Below, piece after piece: positions 49,007-62,574 of a stretch of 64,000 nt of DNA. The DNA comes from Polytrichum commune. Its lineage: Eukaryota; Streptophyta; Polytrichopsida; Polytrichales; Polytrichaceae. The position numbers and the translations under genes were made by a program. Under the pieces are notes generated by a model. That model did not search any database. It saw nothing but the letters and a program-made list of their open reading frames with translations, and was not told where the DNA came from. Every line of letters begins with the position of its first letter. The stretch's first letter is position 1. The DNA is taken from positions 26,972,001 through 27,036,000 of the forward strand of contig OX485804.1 in the NCBI GenBank assembly GCA_950295325.1, in the 5' to 3' direction.

Positions 49007-52000
49007 TCATATTTGACCTGGGGGACGCTGCTGTCTGCCATCTGGAATAGCAATAAGAACCATTGGCTTGGAAGTCCGCAACAATGGGACATCACAAATA
49101 AAGTAACCCTTCCTCTCCAACTGGATGATTTCACCACGCTTTATGTTTCTCATATTAGAGTCGCCCACTGCTGTAATCTCATTCCGGGTATTGGGATTGA
49201 GGGCTGAACGAAAATCATCATTCTCCTCCAGCTGTATTGCAAGGCCCAAATATTTAGAACAATCTTCATCTTGATATAGAGCTCATAAGATACAAACTGG
49301 AGTCTTGATACCATGTTTTTGCAGGGTTTCAGAATTGTAGACTAGAAACACATAAATACAATTCAAGATTCGCCTTAGAACAGGACAGAAAGAAAATATA
49401 TAGCTGTACCTTTTTCTTAGTGATGAGATGGTCCAGTTCAACAAGAGTCAAAGGAACCAGCTCCGTGGTCTCTGGGAGCCAAGTCAGTTTCAGCTTGGTA
49501 CTCTTCACTGACCCCTCCAAGTGCAGCTCCCCTTGTAGCCCCACAATATCCCCATTCTCATCCTTTTCAACCTTCCAAATATAAGCATTACCCCAGTCCA
49601 TAAGTGTTACTTCCTCACCTTCTGAAACAGCTGCACCATCTGCCTGATCAAGCCATATGCGTTTTGTGAAGACAGTTGCCTTCTTTCCAGCACCCTCAAA
49701 CTTCTTGTGTCGCAGGATCACTCTAGTGAAAGGAGTTTCAGGACCATTGCTAAGGTCAAGAAGAACTTTCTTGCCTGAAAGAACAGCAGTGTGTCTGGGA
49801 CAAACTGGGTCTATTATTTTCTTGTTTATTGTCCAGAGTTTATCCCATTCCATTAAGTTCAAATTCTTTGATGCTCCCTGTGCACAAAAAGACATTTTAA
49901 TAAGTAGACACTTAAAACAGAAGCAATAAACACCTCAACACGACAGAGAAGAAATAGGCACTTCCCAGCATTATCCACACTGGCATTAAGTGCAGTTAGC
50001 CACAAATCTTGATACAACCAAAAAGTAGTGAATATCAATATTGTTCAATATAACTGAATGGGTGCATGTTCAGAAAATAGTCAAATTTGGCCATAAAAAT
50101 CAGCACCTGAGATAAGATGAACTGCTTGAGAGCTTCAACTGTAAGACCCCTGCGGATTATGCCTTGAACTGTTGGAAAACGGGGATCATTCCAACCCTCC
50201 ACAAACCCATTGTCCACAAACCACTGAAGTTTTCGTTTGCTAAGCAGTGTGTACACAAAGTTAAGTCGACTGAAATCCCATACATGGACACGTCGTAGTT
50301 GCATATCTTCCAAAACTCTGTAATATTGATCATTTCGATCATGATACTCACTGGACCGTAGCGCGTGGGTAACACCTTCTATACTGTCCACAAAAGGACA
50401 TGCAAAATCATAAGTTGGGTAAACCTTATATTTGGAGCCCACACGGTGGTGAGGGGTTGGATTGCAACGATAATACACAGGGTCACGCAGGGATGCATTT
50501 GGGTTACTCATATCAAGTTTCCCACGAACACAGCACTGTGTCCCTCTGTCTGTCCCAGCTATCATCTCTTTCCAGAGCTTCAAATTCTCTTCCACACTCG
50601 TGTTGCGGCACCTAGATTCAATAAGGGCCTTCCTCTCCATTTGCATTTGCTCACGTTCAGTGTCATCCACATAAGCCTTCCCTTCTTTGATCAATTTCTC
50701 ACACATCTCCATTAACTGTGGAAAGTAATCTGAGGTGTATGTTACTATATCTCCCTTCACACCTAAAGTTTCAAGATCCTGGAGGATACTTTCCACAAAC
50801 TCGTCCTTCTCTTTTGCAGGGTTGGTGTCGTCAAAACGAATAATCAGACGACCTTGGTACTTTTGGGCCAAAAACTGGTTAAGCAGAGCAGCCTTGGCGT
50901 GCCCAATATGCAAGTAACCGCTTGGCTCTGGTGGAAATCTTGTGCACACTTTACCCATTTCTGCACCAGGAAGATCAATCTCAAAGGAACCATCCACCTT
51001 CTCCTTTGGCTCTGACGATGTTGCTGATGAAGCAGATCTCGCAGGTCCTGCAGCCTTGCCAGTCTCTCCTACAGGCCTTCCGGCACCACGACGGCCAGTG
51101 TGCTGTCCCAAAAGTTGAACAAGTCCTGGGTACTGAGCCAAAATGCAGTTATACCAGCGCACCAAGTCTGTGTATTTAGTCGACTTCCGTAAGCTCTCCC
51201 ACCTTGGTCCTGCCCCTGCAACCGCCAACACATCAAGAAGCTAAATACAGGGTTTAGGTTTTAGGGTTTAAGCTTGAATAGAGATGACTCTACTAGTATC
51301 AAGAGTAGTCCCTCCAATTCTGTGAGCCTTAAACCCTCCCTCCAGAATAACTTTATTGGGATAAACCAACAAGGTTTATCATTGAACACAAGGACTTATG
51401 TTCTGCAATCATAACCCTAGAAAGCACGAGTCAATAGCAGACAGGAGAAATTAAGAATCCCAGGTGAACACTGGTACTGAAATCCATCTGAAGCAAGAAA
51501 AGGTACCTGCAAGGTACGACACCACTGTCGTATCTGCGATGGTGATATCATAGCCCACGAGGAAAGTGCGGAGGGCAAGATAAGAATTCGTGAACTCACA
51601 TGCACTCTCAAAATCAGCACCTGCACTGAAAGTGGGTGCATATTCGAGCCATTCATCGACCTGCTCAAAACCCACAATTCGGGTTGAAGCGATTAGGGTT
51701 CCCTATTGAGATCCACACCTTTCTGTTAAATTCCCATAGCATCAAAATTATAAGTGAGAACACACCTGTGAGCCTGTCAAGGCATCTGAGCCATAGAAAT
51801 TCGGAAGCTTGCTCGCCCGCCCTATGTACCGAATAAGGGTGTTGGCCCCTTGCAGCCCCTCGCTGCTACATACACAGCCAAACCAAACCAGGTTCCTTAC
51901 TATTTACCGACAAAAAATGAAACACTCAACTCCTAGGGTTAGGGTATTAAGGAACCAACTGGATGGAGTGCGCACAACATTCTACAAGGGTTCGTGTGTG

Positions 52001-52368
52001 GAATCGAAATGGCATACTCGGATTGGAATCTCAGAGATGGCTTCGAGGATGGCCTAAAAGGGCTCCTTACGATCCACCAAGTACAGATGAAACACTCGAC
52101 TCCTAGGCTCAGGGTATTGAGAAACCAACTAGATGGAGTGCGCTCCGAACAACATTACAAATGGGTTTATATGTAGAACCGAGATGGCGTACCCGGATGG
52201 AAAGCAGAGAGACGGCTTGGAGGATGGAGGCAGTGATGGTTGCAATGCGAGAGGGATGGCACCCACGCAGGCTGCCACCAGCACTGGCAACGGAGTAGCA
52301 TCTGGAGAGTAAAAGAGCGTCGCGGCCTCGCCGTTCTGCCCACCTCCTCCTTCGCTCTCCCTTCCCAT
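49007..52368 (-). CDS. Cytosolic glutamyl-tRNA synthetase
   Basis: It charges tRNA-Glu with glutamate in the cytosol. Six exons (52368-52193, 51862-51766, 51660-51507, 51215-50107, 49877-49410, 49231-49007) join in phase to 742 aa, close to the plant cytosolic enzyme. The N-terminal part (1-~175) is a GST-like domain (NTLIRYIGRASKL, DEWLEYAPTF, ALRTFLVGYDITIAD). A short linker follows. The class I catalytic core has HIGH at 245-248 in GYLHIGHAKAAL, IRFDDTNP, and the KMSKS-like LSKRK at 467-471. The C-terminal beta-barrel anticodon-binding part (VLLDLSNGPETPF, GDSNMRNIKRGEIIQLERKG) marks the eukaryotic/archaeal GluRS-GlnRS lineage. GluRS rather than GlnRS is inferred from the GST-like N-terminus and the VYYRCN/HHRVG context. 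No defect seen. Confidence 0.93.
51250..51269. promoter_or_regulatory. Telo-box-like words in GluRS intron 3
   Basis: GGGTTTAGGTTTTAGGGTTT contains the complement of AAACCCTAA, a word often found near plant translation genes. Its position inside an intron makes a role doubtful. Confidence 0.3.
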
Positions 52369-55300
52369 CGTTCGATGTAACTTGTGATGATGATGATACT
52401 GACGACGATGATGGATTCTGAGGCGGAAAACCGCAGCAGCTCGGAGGATCTGGTGGATTGGGTCCTTAATCTATGGCATCAAAAACCTCCTTAAATCTCT
52501 TCCTCCTCCGCAACAACATCGGCAACTCTACAAGGCACAGGAATGAAGCCTCCTTCGAAGCATGAACGAATGAATGAATCAAAGGGGGACGGAGCCAGCT
52601 CTCGCCAGCCGTCGATCTTCTGAAGGGCTGAGATGTGCCGCGGTCCCCCCCAACAGAGCCCCAGCCATCTCATTGGTTGAAAATCTTATGGAGGGTTAAA
52701 GTATGTGGGTGTTATTTGCTTCCTTTCTCATCTTCTCCAACTTCCACCAATTAGATTTACAAAACAAAACTCATGTTGCATTAGCAAATCTACAATCAAA
52801 CATCTATAAAAATTGGATTGAAAATTCGACCTCCCTTCATTTAGTTATGGTTGTTAGAAATGCATGTTTGTTGATTGTTTCATTGAATACACAAAGTCCT
52901 CCCAATCGTGTTCATTATTGAGTGCAGAGTAGTTATCAATATTTGAAAACGTAGTCCAATGTGTTTTGTACATGTGTCTTTATGTTGTTTGCTCTTCGAT
53001 CCCCATCGAACCACATACCAATCAAATATAGGGGCCCAATCTACCTTGATATAAAGATAAACGGCCCTATTCCTACAGCTAATTAAGGCGTGTTAATCCA
53101 ACATAGCAATGATGTGGACATATGTGTTTGAGCGGTATGTGGTTAGTTATAGATCTAAGAACATGCACCCAAAAGACATGTGTTTAAAAGAGATTGGACT
53201 ACATGCTCAAAAATTGTCAACCACTATAGGTTGAATACCTAGTGAACACCGTTGGGGGGGGGGGGGTTATATAGCCACTTAATGAGCAGACGAATATTCG
53301 CTTTGATGATCAATTTAAGATAGTTAAATGAACTATGAAAATGATGCGATAAAAGACTATGGATTTGCTATGAAGGCACAATTTGGATTTGCTAATAGTC
53401 TCGCACTACTTTTGTGTTCATATCCTAATATGAGAATTGGGTGTGAAAAAAAAAACTAAGTAGTCAAATAACACACGTCTAGGCATACTTCCATATGATT
53501 TGGGATAAAGCTTCATGACACTTGATGAGGGGGAGGGTGAAAACGCCTTGATCACTACGTAAAGCTTGAGAGCGTTGTTTTTATCAAATCATTATAGTCT
53601 GGGGAGTTTATATTGCAATAAACAACCCCCCCCCCCCTTAGTGGTGTTGTAAACCAAATTTGGCCTCTTCTCATGGGCTATAAAATTCATGGTAAAACCC
53701 CACTCGATAAGCAAATTTTATACAATCCAGTGCCATAAGAATGAGATTAAGGTAACCAAACTTCAATTTGTGATGACTTTCAAAGAGCGATCTTCTTAAG
53801 TGGTTACATAGGTGTGTCTCAAATGGTCAATGTTGACATGTTTTGAGCATTGATTTTCCAATTAATGAGCAGTTGTATTTTCAGTATTTGACCTCGTTAT
53901 CGTACTTGAGGAGAATCTTGTGGTTACACTCAATAGCAGGGAGGTCGATGCATTATCAAACTTCAGTTTTGTGAATTTTCAAATTCTTTTCAACATTTTC
54001 AAAATTTGGATATATTTAATTTCTTAAAATTAACATATGATGTGAAGGAAAATAAATAATAACTATAACGCCCTTGTTGAAATGAGGATTATAAGAATAC
54101 CTACTAGAAAAATGTGAGTTATAGGAGAATATGTGAACCATTATGCACCCCAAAAGTAGGTGTTTGAACAAGACATGTGTAGCTTATCAATCCTTAAAGC
54201 ACCAACTTTTGCATTCTACAAGTCTAGAGGATTTTTTGTGGCACGAATCACCAAACCATGAACTACTACATCGTTTATGGTGTTTAGTGTCATGTGCATT
54301 ATTTGTTAAGGGTCTAGATTGGTTGTCTGGAGGGGATCTAGAGGCCTAGAAATATGACGTCCTCTTATTGTCAACATGACACTATTTGTCAATATAAATT
54401 GCTTTTTGAATTGATTGATTTTTGTACGGTATGATTTTTTCGGGTAGCACATTTGAGTCCTTGGATATAAGCTTCTACAATTATCCTAGGGGAAGAAATT
54501 ATCGAGTATACTAATGGCAAGTGTCACGTGTTTATAGTTTTGGTCAACTTGCTAACCCTTGTGTAACGGATGTGTAACCTAGGCGTGGAGCTCATAAACT
54601 TATTAAACATACTAATGCCAAGATATTAGCAAGCACACTAATGCCAACTGCCAGAATTTACATTGATGGTCAAAAAAATAATAATTATAAGTGTAACCTA
54701 CATATACCCTCATAATAGGGTAAGTGACACTATCAAGCCAATGACATTCATTACCATAAACAATGTAGAGAGAGGGCATGTGTGATCACTTCCAAAGAAC
54801 AATAATCTTCAGTTTGATTGTATATCACATTCGCATCTCAACACCGATTTTTGAACTTGAAATGGCAATCCTTTGTGATTTGTCAAAATTTTAACTAGAT
54901 GGGACAATCCTTGAGCCAATCCAACAATCATAAATGTGTGCGAAGTTGAAAGTGCCGTTGGCAATTGGACCACAATGTAACTCATTCTCATTCAACGCAT
55001 TTTATAATTCCCCTAAAATCTTTTCTAGCCGAAAATGTTGATTAGCAACATGTTTAACCCTTAAAGGTCCGAGAGGCCTATTGTGGGCCTCAAGGTGTCA
55101 TATGGAGGGGTAGTAAATGATTACTTCCTAGGTTTCAAATTTGTCATGAAAACATCATCGATCCACCTTATTAGTATCAAGCTTAATATGATCTCTTGTT
55201 AGCGCTTTGAATTATATAAATAAGGAAATGTGGCTACTTGCCCCTCTAAATTGACATGCTACAGTTTGTGTTCACCTCATCATGCTATGACCTCAAGTCA

Positions 55301-55634
55301 TCCTTTTAGTTCAAGGTGTCAAAAGTTACCCTATCGAAAATAAACACATTTATCAAATCCAAACATAGATATAGATAAAAATGACTTATGGAAAGATCCA
55401 AGCTCGAATAAATGCCCCACACTCAAACACATACTAAACATATCTACTCACCATTATCACATAACATATGCACATATATCATCTATCTCTTGCTCTTTTT
55501 GGATCATAGGTTGTGCTAAACATATGCATTCAAAAAGATAGACCAAATAACCTACTATTACAACACTCATTGGAAATTGTACAAATCGTCATGTGGAATC
55601 CCGTGTATTATATTAAACTCACCTCGGGCCTCAA
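52369..55634. other. Intergenic, dispersed repeat
   Basis: The GluRS 5' untranslated and promoter region is near 52369-52700. From 52980 to 53640 lies a dispersed-repeat copy with a G-run at 53255 and a C-run at 53627, which may be inverted ends of one insert. No gene is seen from 53640 to 55634. Confidence 0.4.
52980..53540. repeat. Dispersed repeat copy
   Basis: Phrases such as CATAGCAATGATGTGGACA, CGGTATGTGG, ATGCTCAAAA and CACTTAATGAGCAGACG are shared in altered form with 40310-40530, 46960-47095 plus 48485-48720, 37320-37720 and 56290-56700. Confidence 0.55.
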
Positions 55635-58600
55635 TTAGGGTGAAAGGAGAGCATTTAACATGCACCCAACGACAACTACAAGGACCGACGCTTGAAGATT
55701 CAAATGCTTCCCGAAACTTGGAGCGTGACTTGGCAAGGAAGGGAAATCTTGAGGTGCGGGGAGCACACAAATATCGCCATTGAAGTAGATGTGCTTGGGA
55801 AATGCCCATCCGTTACTTAGAGTGAAATCGGCCCCTTTTCGGAACAAAATTTCCGACTGCACGTTTCCTTGGGGACCCGCGTGTATAAGCAAGTCGTTGT
55901 AGAACTTGATGCCCCAAAACATGGCCGAGTCATCTGCACAAAGAGCGATAGGATGATTCGTTAATTAAACAAACCAAATTTAATAGGATTACGTAAGGTA
56001 GATAGATGTGTTTTGAATGGAGAGCTCAGGGGATTATTGCATATGAGTCTACCTCTCATTCGTCCAACATAAAAGCCATGAAATAGTATGCAATTAATCT
56101 AGAGGTTACTTTTTGAAAGTTGATTTGATAGGGGAATTAGTTTTTGAGGATTCTGGATTAGTCTACTGGAGGTCGTTTGAGATGATACAACCACAAACCT
56201 ATAAGGGGCCGAGTTTTTATGTTGGATGGGCGAGAGGTGTTACGTATGCTCTCGTATACACACTAACTCCTTCTCTCCATTTTAAATGGTTTGAGTCTTT
56301 TTCCCCTACTAGCCCGCTTCTCCTAGGATGGGATAAGAAACAAGCCGCTTATTACGAGATGGTTAGCGAAACCCAAATCGAGGTTGTTGCTACTTCCCCC
56401 TCATATAATTTCAGAGCTCATATGGATGTATGATTCATTATCAAGTTGAAGATTCTCGTGCTCATTAAATGGTCGTATAGGTGTCCCAATCATTTTGACT
56501 CTTGAGTTTAGAATGGTGAACATATTTTCAACACATAGTTCAATCTTTTTTAAACACATGTCTTTTTTATGTCCGTTTCTAGAGTCACACCTAACCACAT
56601 ACCAATCAAATATAGGTGTTTGATTAAGATAAGTGACTGGATCAGGCACGTCTACCTTAATCTACAAATATATCCCGGGGTGGGTGCAACTCTCCCTATT
56701 GGCTTTAGAAGCAACATCTCTAACTCGTTCAAAAAGCTTCTAATGAAGTGAATGGTTTGCTATTTAAGAAAGAAGGAACAATGAAGAGCTCAACTCGCTT
56801 GGAAAGTGGCATCCAGAGGAATCCATTGATACCAGATTTAGTGTCTGAATTAGGATTGATGATTTCACAATTTAAATGTCGTCATTTGAAGAATAAGTTT
56901 TGAAGTTTTTTTTTTTTTTTTGGGTAAAGCAGGGTTCACCATCTAGACAGGCTCCTAAGAGAATTTAGTAAAATTTCTTATAATTTAAGCAAATCACAAA
57001 TTAGGGTGCTTCATGAAAATGTTTTAACAACTCCCAATCCATGTTCTAAAGGCACTGACCCACGCGAGTGCTACAAATACATGGTATGAATACCATAGCA
57101 CCATGGCAACTTCGACACTAATTCATTCATTTCTAAAGCAAAAGTACTACATGTCACATTGAACTATTGACTGAAAGCCAAGATAAAGTGGATGTGGCAT
57201 AAAATGTAAATTACGATTCGACATGCCAAGTGTTGAACCTTAAACCCTAAACCCTGAGGACATCTGTGTCGAAACGATTCAAGCTCTTGCACTTAGATAT
57301 TAAGCTTAAGAGCCGAGGAAAGGTAGAGATGACTCACTGCTGTATGTGCCGTAGGGATTGAGCGCCTTGTACTTAAAACTGAAGGCCTCTGTGAAATTGT
57401 TGAAGTTCGGATGCTGGGCTACCAAGTTCCAGTTTGTGAAGTTTTTGGAGAAATCCCGATTCGTGACCGTGACTTTGACTCGCCAGTACTCCTTATAGTT
57501 TGTTTTCACGTGCCAGTGAACCTTCACGGGGCACATATCCCTTGTGCAATACAGTGTGCCTGAGCTTAAAGCTGGTGTAGATCGTCTAAATGGCGTACTC
57601 CTGTACTTTATACCCAACCCGACAAAGAACAAAGCGCTGAGATAATTAGAGTGATCAAAGTTACATAATTTTCAGTTTCATCGATTGCAAAGTTCAAGTA
57701 GATAGGCGTTGGCGGTGTTTGCCTTCTGTCTCAAAAAAAAAAAAAGTTCAAGTAGATTCCAACGCATTAAAGAATGCACTATTTGGATACTGTATGCAAA
57801 AGTTACTTGAGGGTTTGAAGTCTCCTATTTGTAGGTGATCTAGAATCAACTACACAAATAGAGCCCAACGCATTAAAGAGTGCAATTTTTTGGATATTGT
57901 ATGCAAAAGTTACTTAGGGATTTGAAGTCTTATTTGTAGGTGATTTAGAATCAACTGCACCTATATTGATCATGTGTTCAAGTGGTGCATTGTCATCCTC
58001 CTAATCAATATTTATTTATTGTACAGGATTTCGAGGTGTTGATTTTTTAAGTCCGTGCTGGTTTTGAGTATATAATACTTTATACATCATCAAGTTAACC
58101 AGTTAATGTGCGATTATGAATGAGAGACATTGTTTAGATGGTTATAAACCCTATGAATGTGGATTCCAAATGCATCATGTTTATACTAGATCATGAAACC
58201 ATGTAGATTTGCAAGCGTAAATCTGATCAGTAGAAGATGGAGAACAAGAAAAACGAACCAAATAACACCCGCATTTCCTTACATGTGTGCAAAACATTGC
58301 CCCATTATTGGAAGGAGCAAAGTGAAAGAACATGAGTAATGACGAATTCTGAACTGTGTCACAAAACAGAATTAGCACGCAGGTGACTTACGGATCGACA
58401 CACATCTGGCGATGGGAATCGGAGGCGGCTGCTGCTGCCGACAAAGAAGCAACACTTGTGAGATTAGACATGCAAGCACACGAACATTCGGGGCACGGCA
58501 CGATCGTGTTGTTGTAAAATGCGGAGAATGCGACACAACAATTTGGCGCCTGTTGCGCCAACGCTTGAACGTAGTTGCATCTCACATTCCATGTCACTGC

Positions 58601-61600
58601 AAATTATCAAATTAATCACATTAATATACGCAGGTACAGATAATCAAGATCCTCTTGAAATTAAATGTGGTAAAAGTTGCGAATTCATGTTGGACTCAGG
58701 GCACCATGTTCATTGGATACCGCTAGGTTATATATAGACCCGATATGTGTATTATAAGGATGAAACTTATCTAAGTACCAGTATTCAACCTAGTATTGTA
58801 ACAATCTTGATACAGGTCAGGATCGATTTTGGACACCATAATATTGTTTTGATGTGCGTGTCGATATCATGCATTTGGTTTAGGATTGGTGCCACTCATA
58901 TAAATGGATCTAGAAGAAGGAAAAACGCCTAGTACCCTGTGTGGGTTATTTACTGATTCATCCCAAGTTAATCTATAGACCTACACTAATTCAGGTCTCT
59001 TGACGTTAATTACACTAAGAAAAGAAATCTCTGAGTTATAATTAAGGCCCTTGGGGTTCCCAACCTCTCCATGACTAGAAGCAGGGTTCCAAAAGGGAGT
59101 CTAGTAACAACACTCACTGGTTTTCGGGGCAAGTAGCTACCCCAGTAGAGCCCAGAGGAAGGGCATGCAATGGTGTCATGGCCTTGATGACTCATGATCA
59201 GTTCGGTTTGGGTTCAGCCATTGACAATAAATGACATGGCAAAGGAGCGATGCTAGAAAACTATACTAAAATGGGAAGGATGAACACCAGGAATTAACAA
59301 ATTTTCTAAACTCTCTTTTTCTGTAACGTATTCCATAAAGTAATGTACAATCACTCAAATTTGATGACTAGGCCATACAAATATTCTTTCACCTTAGATA
59401 CCCACCAATATTTTCCTGGTAAGTCTACAGTTTTTGATAGTGAACCCACGTGTAGGTTCTCTGAATCTACCGTTATCGATGTTGATTGTTACTACCATGC
59501 AAATTCACATGTAGACTGTAGTCCAACATTGGTGTACACCCATCCTTAACTTTGACTCAAATTGAACAAGATCCGCAATGAAAAAAAAACTACTCACTGA
59601 ATGCTTCGGTGAATCTGCGGCCATCGTCGGCAGGGAAGGTACTCTTCTTGACCAGCACGGCCGGACTACAACTGTAGCCAGGGCCCGAGGGAGTGAGAAT
59701 GGCGAAGTTGCGCGGGAGCACAACACTCGTGTTGGTGGTGCCCGCTTGCCCCACTTTCACTTGAAACGCGGCGACTGCGTTCTTGGCATCCTGCCCGAAT
59801 GAGGCCAGCACGCCCCCTCGACAACAGTTGGCGATCTGCATGCTGGGAACGGCCGTCGGGAGGAGGTCGATCACGACCGGCTTCTTGTCGCAACAATGTG
59901 GCAGGGGCTCCGTTTGGAACTGCGAGCAGTCGCCCTGGAATGTGGTTTGGGCACCCACCATCGTCCAGATTATCTCCCCCGCGCCCCAAGCCCAGCTGAG
60001 CTTCCACCCAGGCAAATCAATGTGCCGGTACTGCTGCCAGTTGAACATCGTCACCGTCGCCTGCAAAACACTCATTCCTTTCCTCAGAAAAAAAATCATC
60101 ACTTGCATGTCTCTTGTTGTTTAGAGATACACTAACAGTATTCAAGGGGTGGAAAACAGTAGTTTTCATGAATGTTGTCGTGATTCCGGTGGGAAGTCCG
60201 TTCACTAAGTAGGAGGTGGGCTGGCTGGCTATGAGCTAAATGGAGGACCTAAAATACCTAGTAGCTAAATCCAAATCCACTTTTCAAAATATCATTATGA
60301 CATAAACCTTGCACATTGCCCTCAAACACTTGTTCTCCTCTCGGAAAGGACCTTCAAATTTATGCTAAGAGGGTTGGAGGAATGATGTGGCAGCCACAAT
60401 GTGGTCTATAGCTAGCTACATTAAAGGTTTATCCCTAGTTTAAGTTGAGAAGGACTTTTTTTTGTGCGACAATTCCAACATACACATTTACACGATACCT
60501 TCTAGTCCTCTGGATGACAAAAATTGTGTGAACAATCCTGACTTAACAAAGATGCCATACGTATAATCATATCCATCATAAGAAGTATAGATTTTCTTTC
60601 AAAAAATTGATGAACAAGGATGAATTGTTTCAAACGATTTTAGATAGATTTTGCTTTGGCTTTTAGGATCTTAACCAATTGACGTCTGACGTGGTGTTTC
60701 ATGATTGGGAGAGATGATGACCTCCCTAGAGCATAACCCTCGTCATTCCCCGCCTTCAATCTAGCCGGTAGATCTCTATGAATGGAGAGGACCTCAAGGA
60801 AATAGCACCAAATGGATATGTCCAGTAATCCCATCTACAGGCCTCTTGGCTCTCAAGGGCAACCAAGTCCATATCACAACACATGCCCCCCCGGGTGGCA
60901 ACAGCTCAACCATTTTCACTGGTTGTTTCTAAATCACTTCAAAGACTCTAATGATTTGATGATCTCTGAATTCACACAGGGAAGCAACATGCTTGGATAG
61001 ATGGTGTTGAGATCATGAATCCATCATAACATTTGTGCATGAATCGGAACAGGTTCATAAGTTCGCATGTCGTTTTCAAAGCTGATTAGAATTTTATATT
61101 TTCCTAATTTAGCAGGGGTCACGATCCAGAACCCCTAGGTGTTTGTTGTCACTTTTAAGAAATTTTAATCTATAAATTCTAGAGATTGTGATATGGACTC
61201 TTGGAAACTCTAATAGTATGAAAGATTCAGCTCCAAAGTGAACTTGTACACAAATCTTTAAGTGCATTGCCACCTCAAGAATGGAATATTGTTACTCCCA
61301 TCCTGAAATCAATCTCTCCTAAGCAGGTCTAAGAAACTGAGCTCCAGAGACAGCAGGAAATCTCAAAAGACAAATTATGACCCGGCTAACTCGAATGTCC
61401 ATGGGATTGATATAACTCTGGTCGGCTACACGCACGAAGCTCATACATGTGCTGTAAAACTCCTGGAAATTTTCATTTTGAATCTACACATTTGGTAAAG
61501 TCTCCTCAATGAAGTCAAGATACTAAGTGAAAGTAAACCCTAATGAACTCATCCTCTGCCGGCACATGAATTTGAAGTAGCAATGCAATGTTGGAGAGGT

Positions 61601-61989
61601 GAGGTGTGAGAAGAGGTACCAGATATCCATCGGATGTCCACGACATGACGTCCCATTTGATAGTAATGTTTCCATTGGGGTCAAGAGGATCAAAAGCATC
61701 TGCATGCAGAATCAAAATATTCAGGCAAACTGTTGGATCATATATTGGGGCAGTGGCAGGAGATCTGCCTGTTTGCTTGCTTGTGTGCTTGATGTGGACT
61801 TTCAGGATCAACTTGATTAAGCATGCTGCAATTTTGTGTCACCAACGATTCTACCTATCCGCATGCACAGCTTAAGTTAACACAATTACTTAAACCGAAC
61901 TCGTCACCTGCGCATTGCAGTCCAGAAATTAGGAGGATGATCATGGCCGGTCCACCCAGGTGACGCCACTCGAATATGGTGATCTTCAT
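55635..61989 (-). CDS. COBRA-like GPI-anchored cell-wall protein
   Basis: COBRA proteins act at the outer face of the plasma membrane in oriented cellulose deposition. Six exons (61989-61908, 61699-61620, 60060-59598, 58596-58392, 57636-57338, 55933-55635) join in phase to 475 aa; the family is usually about 430-460. Met starts a signal peptide (MIILLISGLQCA near residues 16-27). The mature part begins DAFDPLDPNGNITIKWDVMS, followed by WQQYRHIDLPGW, MVGAQTTFQGDCSQF and QIANCCRGGV. The family cysteine motif CCVAFSAFYNNT sits in exon 4. Exon 6 has SAMFWGIKFYNDLL and a hydrophobic tail (ASVLVVVVGCMLNALL) fit for GPI attachment. After PCPECSCAC there is an Ala/Ser-rich insert (SLSAAAAASDSH) not usual for the family. 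Introns reach about 1.6 kb and hold repeats. Confidence 0.93.
56290..56700. repeat. Dispersed repeat copy inside the last COBRA-like intron
   Basis: The word CTTCTCCTAGGAT and a ~350-bp stretch ending in AATATAGGTGTTTGATTAAG and CACGTCTACCTTA match 37345-37720 at moderate similarity. The copy lies in the intron between 55933 and 57338. Confidence 0.6.
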
Positions 61990-62574
61990 GGCTGGCTATA
62001 CCAGGGCGCTAAGCTATCTCTAGCAGCTCTGCCGGTGATTAAACCTGGAGTTAATTCGAAGTCGTTCATATGAGTCCTGCAGAACCGCCTGCAAATGACG
62101 CAACAACTCGGGAACAATAATTCCTCTAACTTATCCCACTTCTCCTTGGCCGAATCTGTCATCATGCATCTTCATCAGGCCAGTCCGGCACCAGTATTTC
62201 CCATCTAATTCTTTCTCAATTGAAGATAATTTTTGAGTCTGTTCTTGTGCAAGCAATGCGCCTGCAATGCGCCTGCAATTACCGTCCCGCTCAGCAACTG
62301 CCGACCAATCCTTCCCTCTCCCTCTTCCACCAGAAACTCTATGTGCACACAAACTCCCACATCCCTCAATTGAAGGAAGAATATATCATGCACAGAGAAT
62401 AACTCAAGAGAATATCAATGTATGAAAGATGGAATAACTCTTCATGCATTGCTTGAAGGCGATCATGGTCAGATCTATATATCTGCGTGTCTCCGGAACA
62501 TTTCACTGTCGATCAGTCTCTCTAACTACGAAACTGGAAAATGACAACCTCAACAGGTGAGAGACAGACTCTTA
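61990..62574. promoter_or_regulatory. Upstream region of the COBRA-like gene
   Basis: No gene seen. The direction of the neighbouring gene makes this its 5' flank. I did not identify a convincing TATA box. Confidence 0.3.

Noticed and set aside
52385-52495. Short plus-strand Met-rich frame upstream of GluRS
   Set aside because: Lies in the likely promoter or 5' leader of the minus-strand gene, begins in a GAT repeat, and has no recognisable features.
59666-60007. Other frames overlapping the large COBRA-like exon
   Set aside because: Shadows of the exon at 59598-60060, which fits the family residue by residue.
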